A stretch of DNA of 64,000 bases from Amycolatopsis balhimycina FH 1894 (GTDB lineage: Bacteria > Actinomycetota > Actinomycetes > Mycobacteriales > Pseudonocardiaceae). Below are positions 41,228-49,428 of the stretch, piece after piece. The notes below the pieces were generated by a model that was given only the letters and a program-made list of their open reading frames with translations, was not told the DNA's origin and ran no database searches. The stretch covers positions 6,573,533 through 6,637,532 of the forward strand of contig NZ_KB913037.1 of the NCBI RefSeq assembly GCF_000384295.1, written 5' to 3'. Position 1 is the first letter of the stretch. Each line of letters starts with the position of its first letter. The translations under genes and the position numbers were made by a program.

Positions 41228-42034
41228 ATGACACCTCTTGGTGAGGCACTGCCCGGCGAGGACCTGCTTGTGGTCGACGGCCTGACCGTGCGCTTCGGTG
41301 GCCTCACCGCGTTGCACGACGTCCGGCTGAGCGTCGACGCCGGCACCGTCGTCGGCGTCATCGGGCCCAACGGCGCCGGCAAGACCACGCTGTTCAACGT
41401 CGTCTGCGGGTTCGTGCGGCCGCAGGCGGGCCGCGTGCTGTGGCGGGGAGAACCCCTCGTGCGGCACCGCACCGAACACCTCGCCCGGCTCGGGATCGTC
41501 CGGACCCTCCAGGGTCTCGGCCTGTTCCCCGGGCTGACCGTGCTGGAGAACGTGATGGCCGGGGCGGGCCGCCACGCCCGGACCGGCGTGCTGCCGGCCC
41601 TGGCCGGAGCCGGCCGTTCGGCGCGCGACGAAGCCGCGTTGGCCGCCCGCGCCCGCGAAACGCTCGGCGAGCTCGGGATCGACGACCTCGCCGACCGGCT
41701 GCCCGGCGTTCTTCCTTATGGCGTAAGGAAACGCGTCGCGCTCGCGCGGGCGCTGGTGGCGGACCCGGACCTGCTGCTGCTCGACGAACCCGCGAGCGGG
41801 CTCTCGGCCGCCGAACTCGCCGAGCTCTCGACGTTGATCCTGGCCCTGCGGCGGCACATGGCGATCGTCCTCGTCGAACACCACATGGACTTCGTCATGC
41901 AGGTCTGCGACCGCGTGGTGGTGCTGAACTTCGGCGAGGTGATCGCGGCGGGCACCCCGGCCGAGATCCAGGCCGACCCCCGCGTGGCCGAGGCCTACCT
42001 GGGTGACCCCGCCGAGGAGGCGCCCGGTGCTTGA
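41228..42034 (+). CDS. livG: Branched-chain amino acid-type ABC transporter ATPase LivG
   Basis: The predicted protein is 268 aa from the ATG at 41228 (ACAGGAG 6 nt upstream). Walker A GPNGAGKTTL, Walker B LLLLDEPASGLS and the H-loop VEHHMDFV are intact; the signature LPYGVRKRVALARAL is a variant of LSGGQ seen in LivG. It energises import of hydrophobic amino acids or related acids with LivF. It starts a five-gene operon, livG-F-H-M-K, and its stop overlaps the livF start by 8 nt. Confidence 0.9.
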   Translation: MTPLGEALPGEDLLVVDGLTVRFGGLTALHDVRLSVDAGTVVGVIGPNGAGKTTLFNVVCGFVRPQAGRVLWRGEPLVRHRTEHLARLGIVRTLQGLGLFPGLTVLENVMAGAGRHARTGVLPALAGAGRSARDEAALAARARETLGELGIDDLADRLPGVLPYGVRKRVALARALVADPDLLLLDEPASGLSAAELAELSTLILALRRHMAIVLVEHHMDFVMQVCDRVVVLNFGEVIAAGTPAEIQADPRVAEAYLGDPAEEAPGA

Positions 42035-42734
42035 GATCGAGGAGCTTTCCGTGGCCTACGGCGCGGTCCGCGCGCTCGACGGCGTCGGCATCACGGTCGA
42101 GCGCGGCGGGATCACCGCCGTGCTCGGCGCGAACGGCGCCGGCAAGACGACGCTGCTGCGCACGATCAGCGGCCTGCAGCCCGCCCGCGGCGGCCGGATC
42201 GCCTGGAACGGCCGGGAACTCACCGGCCTGGCGCCGGACCGCATCGCGCGCGGCGGGATCTCGCACGTGCCCGAGGGCGGCGGCGTGATCACCGAGCTGA
42301 CCGTCGACGAGAACCTCCGGCTGGGCGCGCTGTGGCGGCGTGACCGCGCCGACCGCGCGGTCGCGCGCACCGAGGTGTACGAGCTTTTCCCGCCGCTGGA
42401 AGAACGTTCGGCGAAACCCGCCTCGACGCTCTCGGGCGGCGAGCGGCAGATGCTGGCCATCGGCCGCGCCCTGATGAGCCGTCCGGCGTTGCTGCTGCTG
42501 GACGAACCGTCGCTGGGGCTGGCCCCGCTGATCACCGCCCGCATCATGGGAATCCTGCGGGACCTGCGGGCCTCGACCGGGCTCACCGTCGTGCTCGTCG
42601 AACAGAACGCGCACAGCGCGTTGTCCATCGCCGACCGCGGGTACGTCCTCGCGCTCGGCCGCGTCGTGGCGGTCGACACCGCGGCGGAACTGCTGGCCGA
42701 CGACGGCCTCCGCCACGCCTACCTCGGTTTCTGA
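42027..42734 (+). CDS. livF: Branched-chain amino acid-type ABC transporter ATPase LivF
   Basis: The predicted protein is 235 aa; the GTG at 42027 follows GAGGAGG by 6 nt and is preferred to an upstream frame start. Walker A GANGAGKTTL, signature LSGGERQMLAIGRAL, Walker B LLLLDEPSLGLAP and H-loop-equivalent VEQNAHSAL match LivF. Together with LivG it forms the ATPase heterodimer. Confidence 0.92.
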   Translation: MLEIEELSVAYGAVRALDGVGITVERGGITAVLGANGAGKTTLLRTISGLQPARGGRIAWNGRELTGLAPDRIARGGISHVPEGGGVITELTVDENLRLGALWRRDRADRAVARTEVYELFPPLEERSAKPASTLSGGERQMLAIGRALMSRPALLLLDEPSLGLAPLITARIMGILRDLRASTGLTVVLVEQNAHSALSIADRGYVLALGRVVAVDTAAELLADDGLRHAYLGF

Positions 42735-42765
42735 CTTCCCCTCACCAGGAGGTGACCGGTCCGAT

Positions 42766-43617
42766 ATGCAGGACTTCTTCGACCTGACCCTCGGCGGGAT
42801 CTCGGCCGGCGCGGTGTACGCGGCACTCGGGCTCGCGCTGGTCATCATCTACCGGGCCACCAGGGTGGTGAACTTCGCGCAGCCCGCGCTCGCCCTGATT
42901 TCGACGTACCTCGCCTACTCGGTCACCAAGTCCTCCGGCAGTTACTGGCTCGGCTTCGCCGTCGCGATCGCCGCCGGGACGGTGCTGGGCGTCGCCACCG
43001 AACGGCTGCTGATCCGGCCGCTGCGGCACCGCTCCGAGCTGAGCTCGATCATCGTCACCCTCGGGCTCCTGCTGGTGCTGCAGGCGGTCGCGGGCATGAT
43101 CTGGTCCAACGAGCCGCTGGCGTTCCCGTACGCCTTCGACTTCCGCGGCCGGTTCTCCGCCAACGACCTGTTCGTGGTGCTGGTGGTGCTCGCCATCGCC
43201 GCGCTCGTGCTGGTGGTGTTCAAGTACACGCCGCTGGGCCTGCGGATGCGCGCGGCCGCGTTCGCCCCCGACGTGGCACGCACACTGGGCGTGCGGGTCG
43301 GGCTGATGCTCACCTTCGGCTGGGGGCTGGCCGCCGGCGTCGGCTCGCTGGCCGGGCTGCTCGCCACGCCGCCGTTCCTCTTCCCGAACGTGCTGGACGG
43401 CGTCTTCGTCTACGCGCTCACCGCGGCGGTGCTCGGCGGCCTCGACAACCCGCTGGGCACCATCGCCGGCGGGTTCGTCCTCGGCGTCGGACTGTCCTAT
43501 GTGTCCGGTTACCTCGGACCGGAGCTGGTGACGATCGCCGCGCTCGCGATCCTGGTGGTCGTGCTGACGCTGCGGCCGAGCGGACTGTTCGGCCGGGCCA
43601 AGGTGAGGCGGGTATGA
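42766..43617 (+). CDS. livH: Branched-chain amino acid-type ABC permease LivH
   Basis: The predicted protein is 283 aa; AGGAGGTG lies upstream of the ATG. It has about eight hydrophobic segments and the LivH patterns GGISAGAVYAALGLALVIIYRATRVVNFA (in parts), the EAA-like TPLGLRMRAAAFAPDVARTLGV loop and GGLDNPLGTIAGGFVLGV. It forms the channel with LivM. The stop overlaps the livM start as ATGA. Confidence 0.92.
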   Translation: MQDFFDLTLGGISAGAVYAALGLALVIIYRATRVVNFAQPALALISTYLAYSVTKSSGSYWLGFAVAIAAGTVLGVATERLLIRPLRHRSELSSIIVTLGLLLVLQAVAGMIWSNEPLAFPYAFDFRGRFSANDLFVVLVVLAIAALVLVVFKYTPLGLRMRAAAFAPDVARTLGVRVGLMLTFGWGLAAGVGSLAGLLATPPFLFPNVLDGVFVYALTAAVLGGLDNPLGTIAGGFVLGVGLSYVSGYLGPELVTIAALAILVVVLTLRPSGLFGRAKVRRV

Positions 43618-44684
43618 GCGTGCGCACCGAGCTCCCGGAAACCCCGGTGGAAACACCGAAGCGGCGCCGGGCACTGCCGCCGCTGCTGGTCCACGCGCTG
43701 GCCGCGCTGGGCGCGTTCGCCGTCGTCGTCGCGCTGACCCTGGTCACCGACGAGTTCACCAACCTGCGGATCGCGACGATCGGCTACTACCTGATCGCGG
43801 TGGCCGGGCTGACGCTGCTCACCGGCCTCACCGGCCAGGTTTCCCTGGGGCACGGCGCGTTCATGTTCATCGGCGCCTACACGGTCGCGTTGCTGGTGCG
43901 CCGGGTGCCGTCGTTCCCGCTGTGGGCCGACCTGCTGCTGGCCTCGGCCGCCGGCGGGCTCGCCGGGTTGCTGGCGGGCGCCGCCGCGGCCCGGTTGCGC
44001 GGCCCGTACCTGGCCGGGGCGACGCTCGCCCTGGCCGTCGGCCTGCCCGCGCTGACCCGCCGGTTCCCGGACTTCCTCGGCGGCAGCAACGGACTGAGCT
44101 TCACCGTCCACAGCAGACCGTCCGGAGTGGCCGTTCCCGAGCTGCGCTGGCAGACCTGGATCGTCTGGCTCAGCGTGCTCATCGCGCTGGTGCTGGTGGT
44201 GAACATCGTCCGCGGCCGGCTCGGCCGCGAGTTCCGCGCGGTCCGCGACGACGAGGTCGCCGCCGCGCTCGGCGGGATCGCCGTGGGGCGCACGAAGATC
44301 CTCGCGTTCCTGGTCAGCGCGGTCTGCGGTGGGCTCGCCGGTGGCCTGCAGGCGTTCCTGCTCGGCACCGCCGCGCCCGGGTCGTTCACCCCGGCGCTGT
44401 CGCTGAGCCTGCTGGCGGCCGTGGTGCTGGGCGGGCTCGGGTCCCTGTGGGGCGCGCTGTGGGGCGCGGTCGCGCTCGTCTACTTCCAGGCCTGGTCCGA
44501 GGACCTCGCCGACGCTCTGCACCTGAACACCGACGTGGCCAACAACCTCCCGCTGGCGGTGTACGGCGTGATCCTCATCGTCGTCGTGCTCGCCTTCCCG
44601 CGCGGCATCCAGGGTGGCTTCCGAAGACTGGGCACTTCTCTGACCTCGATCCGCCGAGCAAAGGAGAACGATGAGAAGCACTAG
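43614..44684 (+). CDS. livM: Branched-chain amino acid-type ABC permease LivM
   Basis: The predicted protein is 356 aa with about nine hydrophobic segments. LLTGLTGQVSLGHGAFMFIGAY (in parts) and GREFRAVRDDEVAAALGG, then GGLGSLWGALWGAV, are LivM signatures. An N-terminal cytoplasmic stretch of about 20 residues (ETPVETPKRRR) is extra. The last 14 bases overlap the start of livK. Confidence 0.92.
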   Translation: MSVRTELPETPVETPKRRRALPPLLVHALAALGAFAVVVALTLVTDEFTNLRIATIGYYLIAVAGLTLLTGLTGQVSLGHGAFMFIGAYTVALLVRRVPSFPLWADLLLASAAGGLAGLLAGAAAARLRGPYLAGATLALAVGLPALTRRFPDFLGGSNGLSFTVHSRPSGVAVPELRWQTWIVWLSVLIALVLVVNIVRGRLGREFRAVRDDEVAAALGGIAVGRTKILAFLVSAVCGGLAGGLQAFLLGTAAPGSFTPALSLSLLAAVVLGGLGSLWGALWGAVALVYFQAWSEDLADALHLNTDVANNLPLAVYGVILIVVVLAFPRGIQGGFRRLGTSLTSIRRAKENDEKH

Positions 44685-45984
44685 GTACGGCGCGGGTTTC
44701 GCCGCCCTCGCCTTGGTACTGACCGCGTGCGGCGGCGCGGGCGAAAGCGACGGCGGTGGCGCGAAGACCGCCGACTCGGCCGTCGGCGTCACGAAGGACG
44801 CCGTCGTCATCGGCACCCACCAGCCGCTCACCGGCCCGGCCGCGCCCGGGTACAGCCGGATCTCCGTCGGGGCCCGCGCGGTGTTCCAGGCGATCAACGA
44901 CGGCGGCGGGGTCAACGGCCGCAAGATCGACTACCGCGTCGAGGACGACGGCTACAACCCGACGAGGACCGTCGAGGTCGTCAAGAAGCTCGTGCTGCAG
45001 GACAAGGTGTTCGCGATCGTCGGCGGGCTCGGCACGCCGACGCACTCCAAAGTGGTCGACTACCTCAACTCCGAAGGCGTGCCGGACGTGCTGGTGTCGT
45101 CGGGCGCGCTCGCCTGGGACAACCCGCAGAAGGCGCCGATGACTTTCGGGTACCAGGTGGACTACGCCCGCGAAGGCAAGATCCAGGGCAAGTACGTCAA
45201 GGACACCTTCGCCGGCAAGAAGATCGGGTACTTCACCCAGAACGACGACATCGGACGGGACACCCAGGCCGGGCTCGACCAGTTCCTCAAGGACCAGACC
45301 GTCGTCCGGCAGGGTTACGACACCGCCAACACCGACGTCACGCCGCAGCTGTCCGCGCTCAAGGCGGCGGGCGCCGAGGTCGTCGTCTGCGAGTGCATCC
45401 CGGCGTTCACCGCGCTCGCCATCCTGTCCGCGGCGAAGATCGGCTACCACCCGCAGTTCGTCGTCAGCAGCATCGGCGCGGACCCGGCGACGCTGTCCGG
45501 GCTGTTACAGGACTTCGCCCGGCGCGGCGGCGCCAGCGTCTCCAGCGCGCAGCTGCTGGCCGGCCTGATCGGCACCGGCTACCTGCCGGACGTCGCGCTG
45601 ACTTCGGACCCCTGGGTCGCCTACTTCAAGGGCATCCACGACAAGTACATCCCGAAGGAGCAGCTCACCAACACGCTGTTCTACGGCATGGTGCTGGCCT
45701 ACACGTTCGCGCAGGCGCTGAAGGCGGCGGGCCCGGACCCGACGCGGCAGAAGCTCGTCGACGCGATGAGCTCCGGCGCCCTCAAGGGGCCCGGGCTGAC
45801 ACCGTTCGGGTTCTCGAAGGACTCGCACTCCGGCTACACCGGCGCGTACGTGTTCAAGATCAACCCGGACACCACGACGACGGTGCTCCAGCCACCGGCC
45901 GTCACCGACCGGGGCACCGGCGCGATCACGCCGTACACCGGTGAGCGCGCCACTCCGGAGCAGGTGAACCCGCAGGGCAAGTGA
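44671..45984 (+). CDS. livK: Branched-chain amino acid-type ABC substrate-binding lipoprotein LivK
   Basis: The predicted protein is 437 aa; AAAGGAG lies 5 nt before the ATG, inside livM. The lipobox LTAC (Cys20) anchors it outside the membrane. The Peripla_BP_6 fold is clear: VIGTHQPLTGPAAPGYSRIS (in parts), INDGGGVNGRKIDYRVEDDGYNP (in parts). HAAT-family proteins bind amino acids, amides, urea or aromatic acids, so the substrate is open. Placing the binding protein last in the operon and a TetR gene next suggests regulation by an acyl or aromatic ligand. Confidence 0.9.
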   Translation: MRSTRYGAGFAALALVLTACGGAGESDGGGAKTADSAVGVTKDAVVIGTHQPLTGPAAPGYSRISVGARAVFQAINDGGGVNGRKIDYRVEDDGYNPTRTVEVVKKLVLQDKVFAIVGGLGTPTHSKVVDYLNSEGVPDVLVSSGALAWDNPQKAPMTFGYQVDYAREGKIQGKYVKDTFAGKKIGYFTQNDDIGRDTQAGLDQFLKDQTVVRQGYDTANTDVTPQLSALKAAGAEVVVCECIPAFTALAILSAAKIGYHPQFVVSSIGADPATLSGLLQDFARRGGASVSSAQLLAGLIGTGYLPDVALTSDPWVAYFKGIHDKYIPKEQLTNTLFYGMVLAYTFAQALKAAGPDPTRQKLVDAMSSGALKGPGLTPFGFSKDSHSGYTGAYVFKINPDTTTTVLQPPAVTDRGTGAITPYTGERATPEQVNPQGK

Positions 45985-45988
45985 GGAT

Positions 45989-46017
45989 CGGGCCGGGCTC
46001 GTGGCGGGCCCGGCCCG
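45989..46017 (+). terminator. Hairpin terminator after the liv operon
   Basis: CGGGCCGGGC and GCCCGGCCCG are perfect 10-bp arms around a 9-nt loop, 5 nt after the livK stop. Confidence 0.75.
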
Positions 46018-46032
46018 CCCCGCTCACTCGAA

Positions 46033-46038
46033 TAGGGT
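46033..46038 (+). promoter_or_regulatory. -10 box of a leaderless tetR transcript
   Basis: TAGGGT (TANNNT) lies 6 nt before the ATG at 46045, after the liv operon terminator, so tetR has its own promoter. Confidence 0.55.
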
Positions 46039-46044
46039 GACGAC

Positions 46045-46611
46045 ATGACGGTCAGGGAGAAGGTCGTGCGGGCGGCGGTGCGCCTGTTCGCGGAGAAGGG
46101 GTTCGAGGCCACCACGGTCCGCGAAATCGTCGAAGTGGCCGGTGTGACCAAAGGCGGGCTGTACCACTACTTCGAGTCCAAGGACGACCTGCTCTTCGAG
46201 ATCTACGCGGCCATGCTGCGGATGCAGACCCGGCGCATGGAGACGATCGCCGAATCGGACCTCCCGCTGGCGGAACGGCTGCACGCGATCATCGCCGACG
46301 TCGTGGTGACGAGCATCGCCGACCTCGACGCGGCAACCGTGTTCTTCCAGTCGTTCCCGCTGCTGGAAAAGTCCAAACAGGTCCAGGTGCGCGCCGAGCG
46401 GCGCACGTACCACGAGCGGGTGCGGGACCTCGTCTCCGAAGGCCAGCGCACCGGCGTCTTCCGCGCCGACGTCCCGGCCGACCTCGTCATCAACTACCAC
46501 TTCGGCGCCATCCATCGGCTGGGCATGTGGTACCACGTCGAAGGCGAGCTGTCGGGGGAGCAGGTGGCCGGCCACTTCGCCGACCTCATGCTGCGCAGCC
46601 TCCGTCCTTAG
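46045..46611 (+). CDS. TetR-family regulator (KstR2-like C-terminal domain)
   Basis: The predicted protein is 188 aa. The helix-turn-helix is textbook TetR: FEATTVREIVEVAGVTKGGLYHYFESKDDLLFEIY (in parts). The C-terminal half (SIADLDAATVFFQSFPLLEKSKQ, ERVRDLVSEGQRTGVFR) resembles the TetR_C group of KstR2, whose ligands are CoA thioesters. It probably controls the preceding liv operon. Transcription appears leaderless. Confidence 0.88.
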   Translation: MTVREKVVRAAVRLFAEKGFEATTVREIVEVAGVTKGGLYHYFESKDDLLFEIYAAMLRMQTRRMETIAESDLPLAERLHAIIADVVVTSIADLDAATVFFQSFPLLEKSKQVQVRAERRTYHERVRDLVSEGQRTGVFRADVPADLVINYHFGAIHRLGMWYHVEGELSGEQVAGHFADLMLRSLRP

Positions 46612-46635
46612 TGGACGTTGTACGCGCTCACCCGG

Positions 46636-46694
46636 AAAGCCGTGAATGGCACATTGAGGGACTTCAAGTCCCTCAATGTGCCATTCACGGCTTT
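46636..46694. repeat. Perfect 29-bp-arm palindrome between convergent genes (copy D, separate family)
   Basis: AAAGCCGTGAATGGCACATT... runs 29 bases (46636-46664) and is exactly inverted after a single base (46666-46694). It starts 25 nt after the tetR stop and ends 17 nt before the response-regulator stop, so it probably terminates transcription from both sides. Confidence 0.85.
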
Positions 46695-46710
46695 GACCGC
46701 GAGCCCCGTG

Positions 46711-47367
46711 CTAGCCCGCGTCGCGGCCGAGGTAGGCCAGTACTGCCAGCACTCGCCGGTGCCCGGCGCCTTCGTCGGACGGCAGGCCGAGTTTCGCGAA
46801 GATGTTCCGGATGTGCTTGAGCACGGCGCCGTCGCTGACCACCAGGAGCTCGGCGATCGTGCTGTTGTTGTAGCCCTCCGCCATCAGCCCCAGTACTTCG
46901 CGCTCCCGGGCGGTCAACGACGCCAAGGGATCCGCGGTGCGGCGGCGGCCCATCAGCCGGCCGATCACCTCGGGGTCCATCGCCGTGCCACCCTTCGCGA
47001 CCCGCTGGAGCGCGTCCAGGAACCGCTCGACCTTGCCGACGCGCTCCTTGAGCAGGTAGCCGACGCCGCCGACGCCGTCGGCGAGCAACTCGACCGCGTA
47101 GCTCGTCTCCACGTGCGCCGACAGCACCAGCACCGGCAGGGCCGGGTGGATCTCGCGAGCGCGCACGGCCGCGCGCAGGCCCTCGTCGCGGTGGGTCGGG
47201 GGCATGCGGACGTCCATCACCACCGCGTCGGGCCGGTCGCCCTCGATGAACGCCAGGAAGTCCTCGGCGTTGTCGAACGCGGCGGCCACTTCGATGCCCG
47301 CCGTCTTCAGCAGCAGGGCGAGGCCTTCGCGCAGCAGCGCGTCGTCCTCGGCGATCACGACCCGCAT
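46711..47367 (-). CDS. NarL/LuxR-family response regulator
   Basis: The predicted protein is 218 aa from the ATG at 47367 (a longer frame upstream is inside the kinase gene). The receiver domain has the acid pocket AEDD and phospho-acceptor D52 (VVMDVRMP), Ser in LVLSAH and Lys in GYLLKERVG. The LuxR helix-turn-helix (LTAREREVLGLMAEGYNN and AVLKHIRNIFAKLGL) binds DNA. Its start overlaps the kinase stop by 13 nt, so the pair is co-translated. It probably regulates the divergent ABC exporter. Confidence 0.92.
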   Translation of the reverse strand: MRVVIAEDDALLREGLALLLKTAGIEVAAAFDNAEDFLAFIEGDRPDAVVMDVRMPPTHRDEGLRAAVRAREIHPALPVLVLSAHVETSYAVELLADGVGGVGYLLKERVGKVERFLDALQRVAKGGTAMDPEVIGRLMGRRRTADPLASLTAREREVLGLMAEGYNNSTIAELLVVSDGAVLKHIRNIFAKLGLPSDEGAGHRRVLAVLAYLGRDAG

Positions 47368-48554
47368 GGCAGCTCCACTCGCAGCACGGTCGGCCCACCG
47401 GGTGGGCTGGTCAGGGTCAGGGTTCCGTCGAAGGCTTCGGCGCGGCGGCGGATCCCGGCGAGCCCGCTGCCGCGCGACTCGTCGGCGCCGCCGCGGCCGT
47501 CGTCGCGGATTTCCAGGCACAGCACCGAAGCCGTCCCGCCGAGCGTGATGTCCACTTGGGACGCGTCGGCGTGCTTGGTCACGTTGGCCAGCGCCTCCGC
47601 GACGACGAAGTACGCGGCCGCCTCGACGGCGGCCGGGCGGCCGGTCTCGGCGGCGACGTCGACCGTGGCCGGCACCGGGCTGCGCTCGGCGAGCGCGCGC
47701 ACCGCCCCGGCCAGGCCGCGCTCGCTCAGCAGCGGCGGGTGGATGCTGCGCACCACCGTGCGCAGCTCGGCCAGCGCGTCGGTCGCGGTGTCCTGCGCCT
47801 TGACCAGCAGGTCGCGCACGGTGGCCGGATCGCGGTCGTACAGCTGGCCGGCAATGCCCAGCTGCAGGACGACCGCCGCGATCCGCGCCTGCGTGCCGTC
47901 GTGCAGGTCACGCTCGATGCGCCGCAGCTCGGCCCCGTGCGCCTCCAGCGCGGCGGCGCGGGTCGCGGTCAGCTCGGCGACCCGGTCCGCCAGCACGACG
48001 CCGGGGGCGGGGGCGAGCAGCTTCCGGGCGGTGCGGGCCTGCCACCAGGCGACGCGCGGCAGCTGCAGCGTCGCCGCGACCATGGCGGCGGCCACCAGCA
48101 GGTCCAGCGCGGCCCGTGGCCAGGAATCCACCACGATCCCGAGCGAGCCTTCGATCCCGCCGGGGACCAGCGGCCAGACGAAGACCGTGATGACCTGCTG
48201 GACCGCGCCCAGCGGCAGGCCGAAGGCCAGCGCGCCGATGATCAACCCGGTCGCGGCGTGGATCGCGAGCCACGCGAGGTCGCGGCGGGTGGCCGGGTCC
48301 TTGAGCGGGGAGCCGTCCCGGTACGGCTCGGGGATCGGTTCGCCGAGCTTCCGCGCGGCCCGGCGGCGGTCGGCCCCGACCGGCCACCGCGACAGCCGGA
48401 TCATCGGCGCCAGTGACGGGATCCCGATGCCGACCGGGCACAGCAGCAGGACGGCGAACAGCCCGGCGAGGGCGAACAGCGACAGCAGCGACGTGCCGGC
48501 GCCGACCACGAGGTAGCGAACCGCCGACCAGCACTCGCGCAGGCGGGTCGTCAT
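47355..48554 (-). CDS. Sensor histidine kinase (HisKA_3, LiaS/DesK type)
   Basis: The predicted protein is 399 aa from the ATG at 48554. Four hydrophobic segments (an early pair near 15-45, two near 95-130 and 150-170) form a membrane sensor with little extracellular sequence. The HisKA_3 motif ERDLHDGTQ gives phospho-acceptor H218. The HATPase domain has EALANVTKHADAS (N box) and IRDDGRGG (G1). It lies upstream of its response regulator and is divergent from a MacB-type ABC exporter, as in cell-envelope or peptide stress systems. Confidence 0.9.
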   Translation of the reverse strand: MTTRLRECWSAVRYLVVGAGTSLLSLFALAGLFAVLLLCPVGIGIPSLAPMIRLSRWPVGADRRRAARKLGEPIPEPYRDGSPLKDPATRRDLAWLAIHAATGLIIGALAFGLPLGAVQQVITVFVWPLVPGGIEGSLGIVVDSWPRAALDLLVAAAMVAATLQLPRVAWWQARTARKLLAPAPGVVLADRVAELTATRAAALEAHGAELRRIERDLHDGTQARIAAVVLQLGIAGQLYDRDPATVRDLLVKAQDTATDALAELRTVVRSIHPPLLSERGLAGAVRALAERSPVPATVDVAAETGRPAAVEAAAYFVVAEALANVTKHADASQVDITLGGTASVLCLEIRDDGRGGADESRGSGLAGIRRRAEAFDGTLTLTSPPGGPTVLRVELPCGS

Positions 48555-48687
48555 CACGGCAGTGTCCCACCCCACCACCGTGGTGGTGCTGGCGCTACCC
48601 CCGATCCACCCCTCCACGGGATCGAACGCGCGGCCGCACCGACCTAGTTTTCCTTACGACGCAAGGATGAGTTTTAAGGGGACAGAG

Positions 48688-49428
48688 ATGACCACAGCGA
48701 GCGCATACGCGCTGGAGCTGACCGAGGTGCGGAAGGTGTACGGCTCCGGCGACGGCGCGGTCACCGCGCTGGACGGGGTGTCGGCGGGGGTGGCGCGGGG
48801 GACGTTCACCGCGGTGATGGGGCCGTCCGGCTCGGGGAAGAGCACCTTCCTGCACTGCGCGGCCGGTCTCGACCGGCCGACGGCGGGGCGGGTGCTGCTC
48901 GGCGGCACCGAGATCGGCAGGCTGAAGGAAAACGAGCTGACCCGGCTGCGGCGCACCCGGATCGGGTTCGTCTTCCAGGCCTACAACCTGCTGCCGTCGC
49001 TGAACGTGCTGCAGAACGTCACGCTGCCGCTGCGGCTGGCCGGCGTCAAGCCGGACCCGCGGTGGCTGCGGGAGATCGTCGACGGCGTCGGGATCGCGAA
49101 GCGGCTGGAACACCGCCCGGCGGAGCTGTCCGGCGGGCAGCAGCAGCGCGTCGCGATCGCGCGGGCGCTCGTCACCCGGCCCGAGGTGGTGCTGGCCGAC
49201 GAGCCGACCGGCGCGCTCGACACCCGCACCGCGCGGCAGGTGCTGGACCTGCTCCGCGCGATCGTCGAGGGGATGGGGCAGACCGTCCTGATGGTCACCC
49301 ACGACCCCGTCGCGGCCTCGGCCGCGCACAGCGTCCTGTTCCTGGCCGACGGCAAGCTGGCCGGCCACCTCCCGCACCCCACCCCCGAGCGGGTGGCGGA
49401 GCGGATGACGCACCTCGGGGAGTGGTGA
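48688..49428 (+). CDS. MacB/LolD-type ABC exporter ATPase
   Basis: The predicted protein is 246 aa from the ATG at 48688 (AAGGGGA upstream). Walker A GPSGSGKSTF, the LolD/MacB-type Q-loop VFQAYNLLPSLNV, signature LSGGQQQRVAIARAL, Walker B VVLADEPTGALD and H-loop MVTHD are intact. The stop overlaps the permease start (GTGA). The pair is divergent from a two-component system and probably exports or removes a membrane-active compound. Confidence 0.93.
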   Translation: MTTASAYALELTEVRKVYGSGDGAVTALDGVSAGVARGTFTAVMGPSGSGKSTFLHCAAGLDRPTAGRVLLGGTEIGRLKENELTRLRRTRIGFVFQAYNLLPSLNVLQNVTLPLRLAGVKPDPRWLREIVDGVGIAKRLEHRPAELSGGQQQRVAIARALVTRPEVVLADEPTGALDTRTARQVLDLLRAIVEGMGQTVLMVTHDPVAASAAHSVLFLADGKLAGHLPHPTPERVAERMTHLGEW

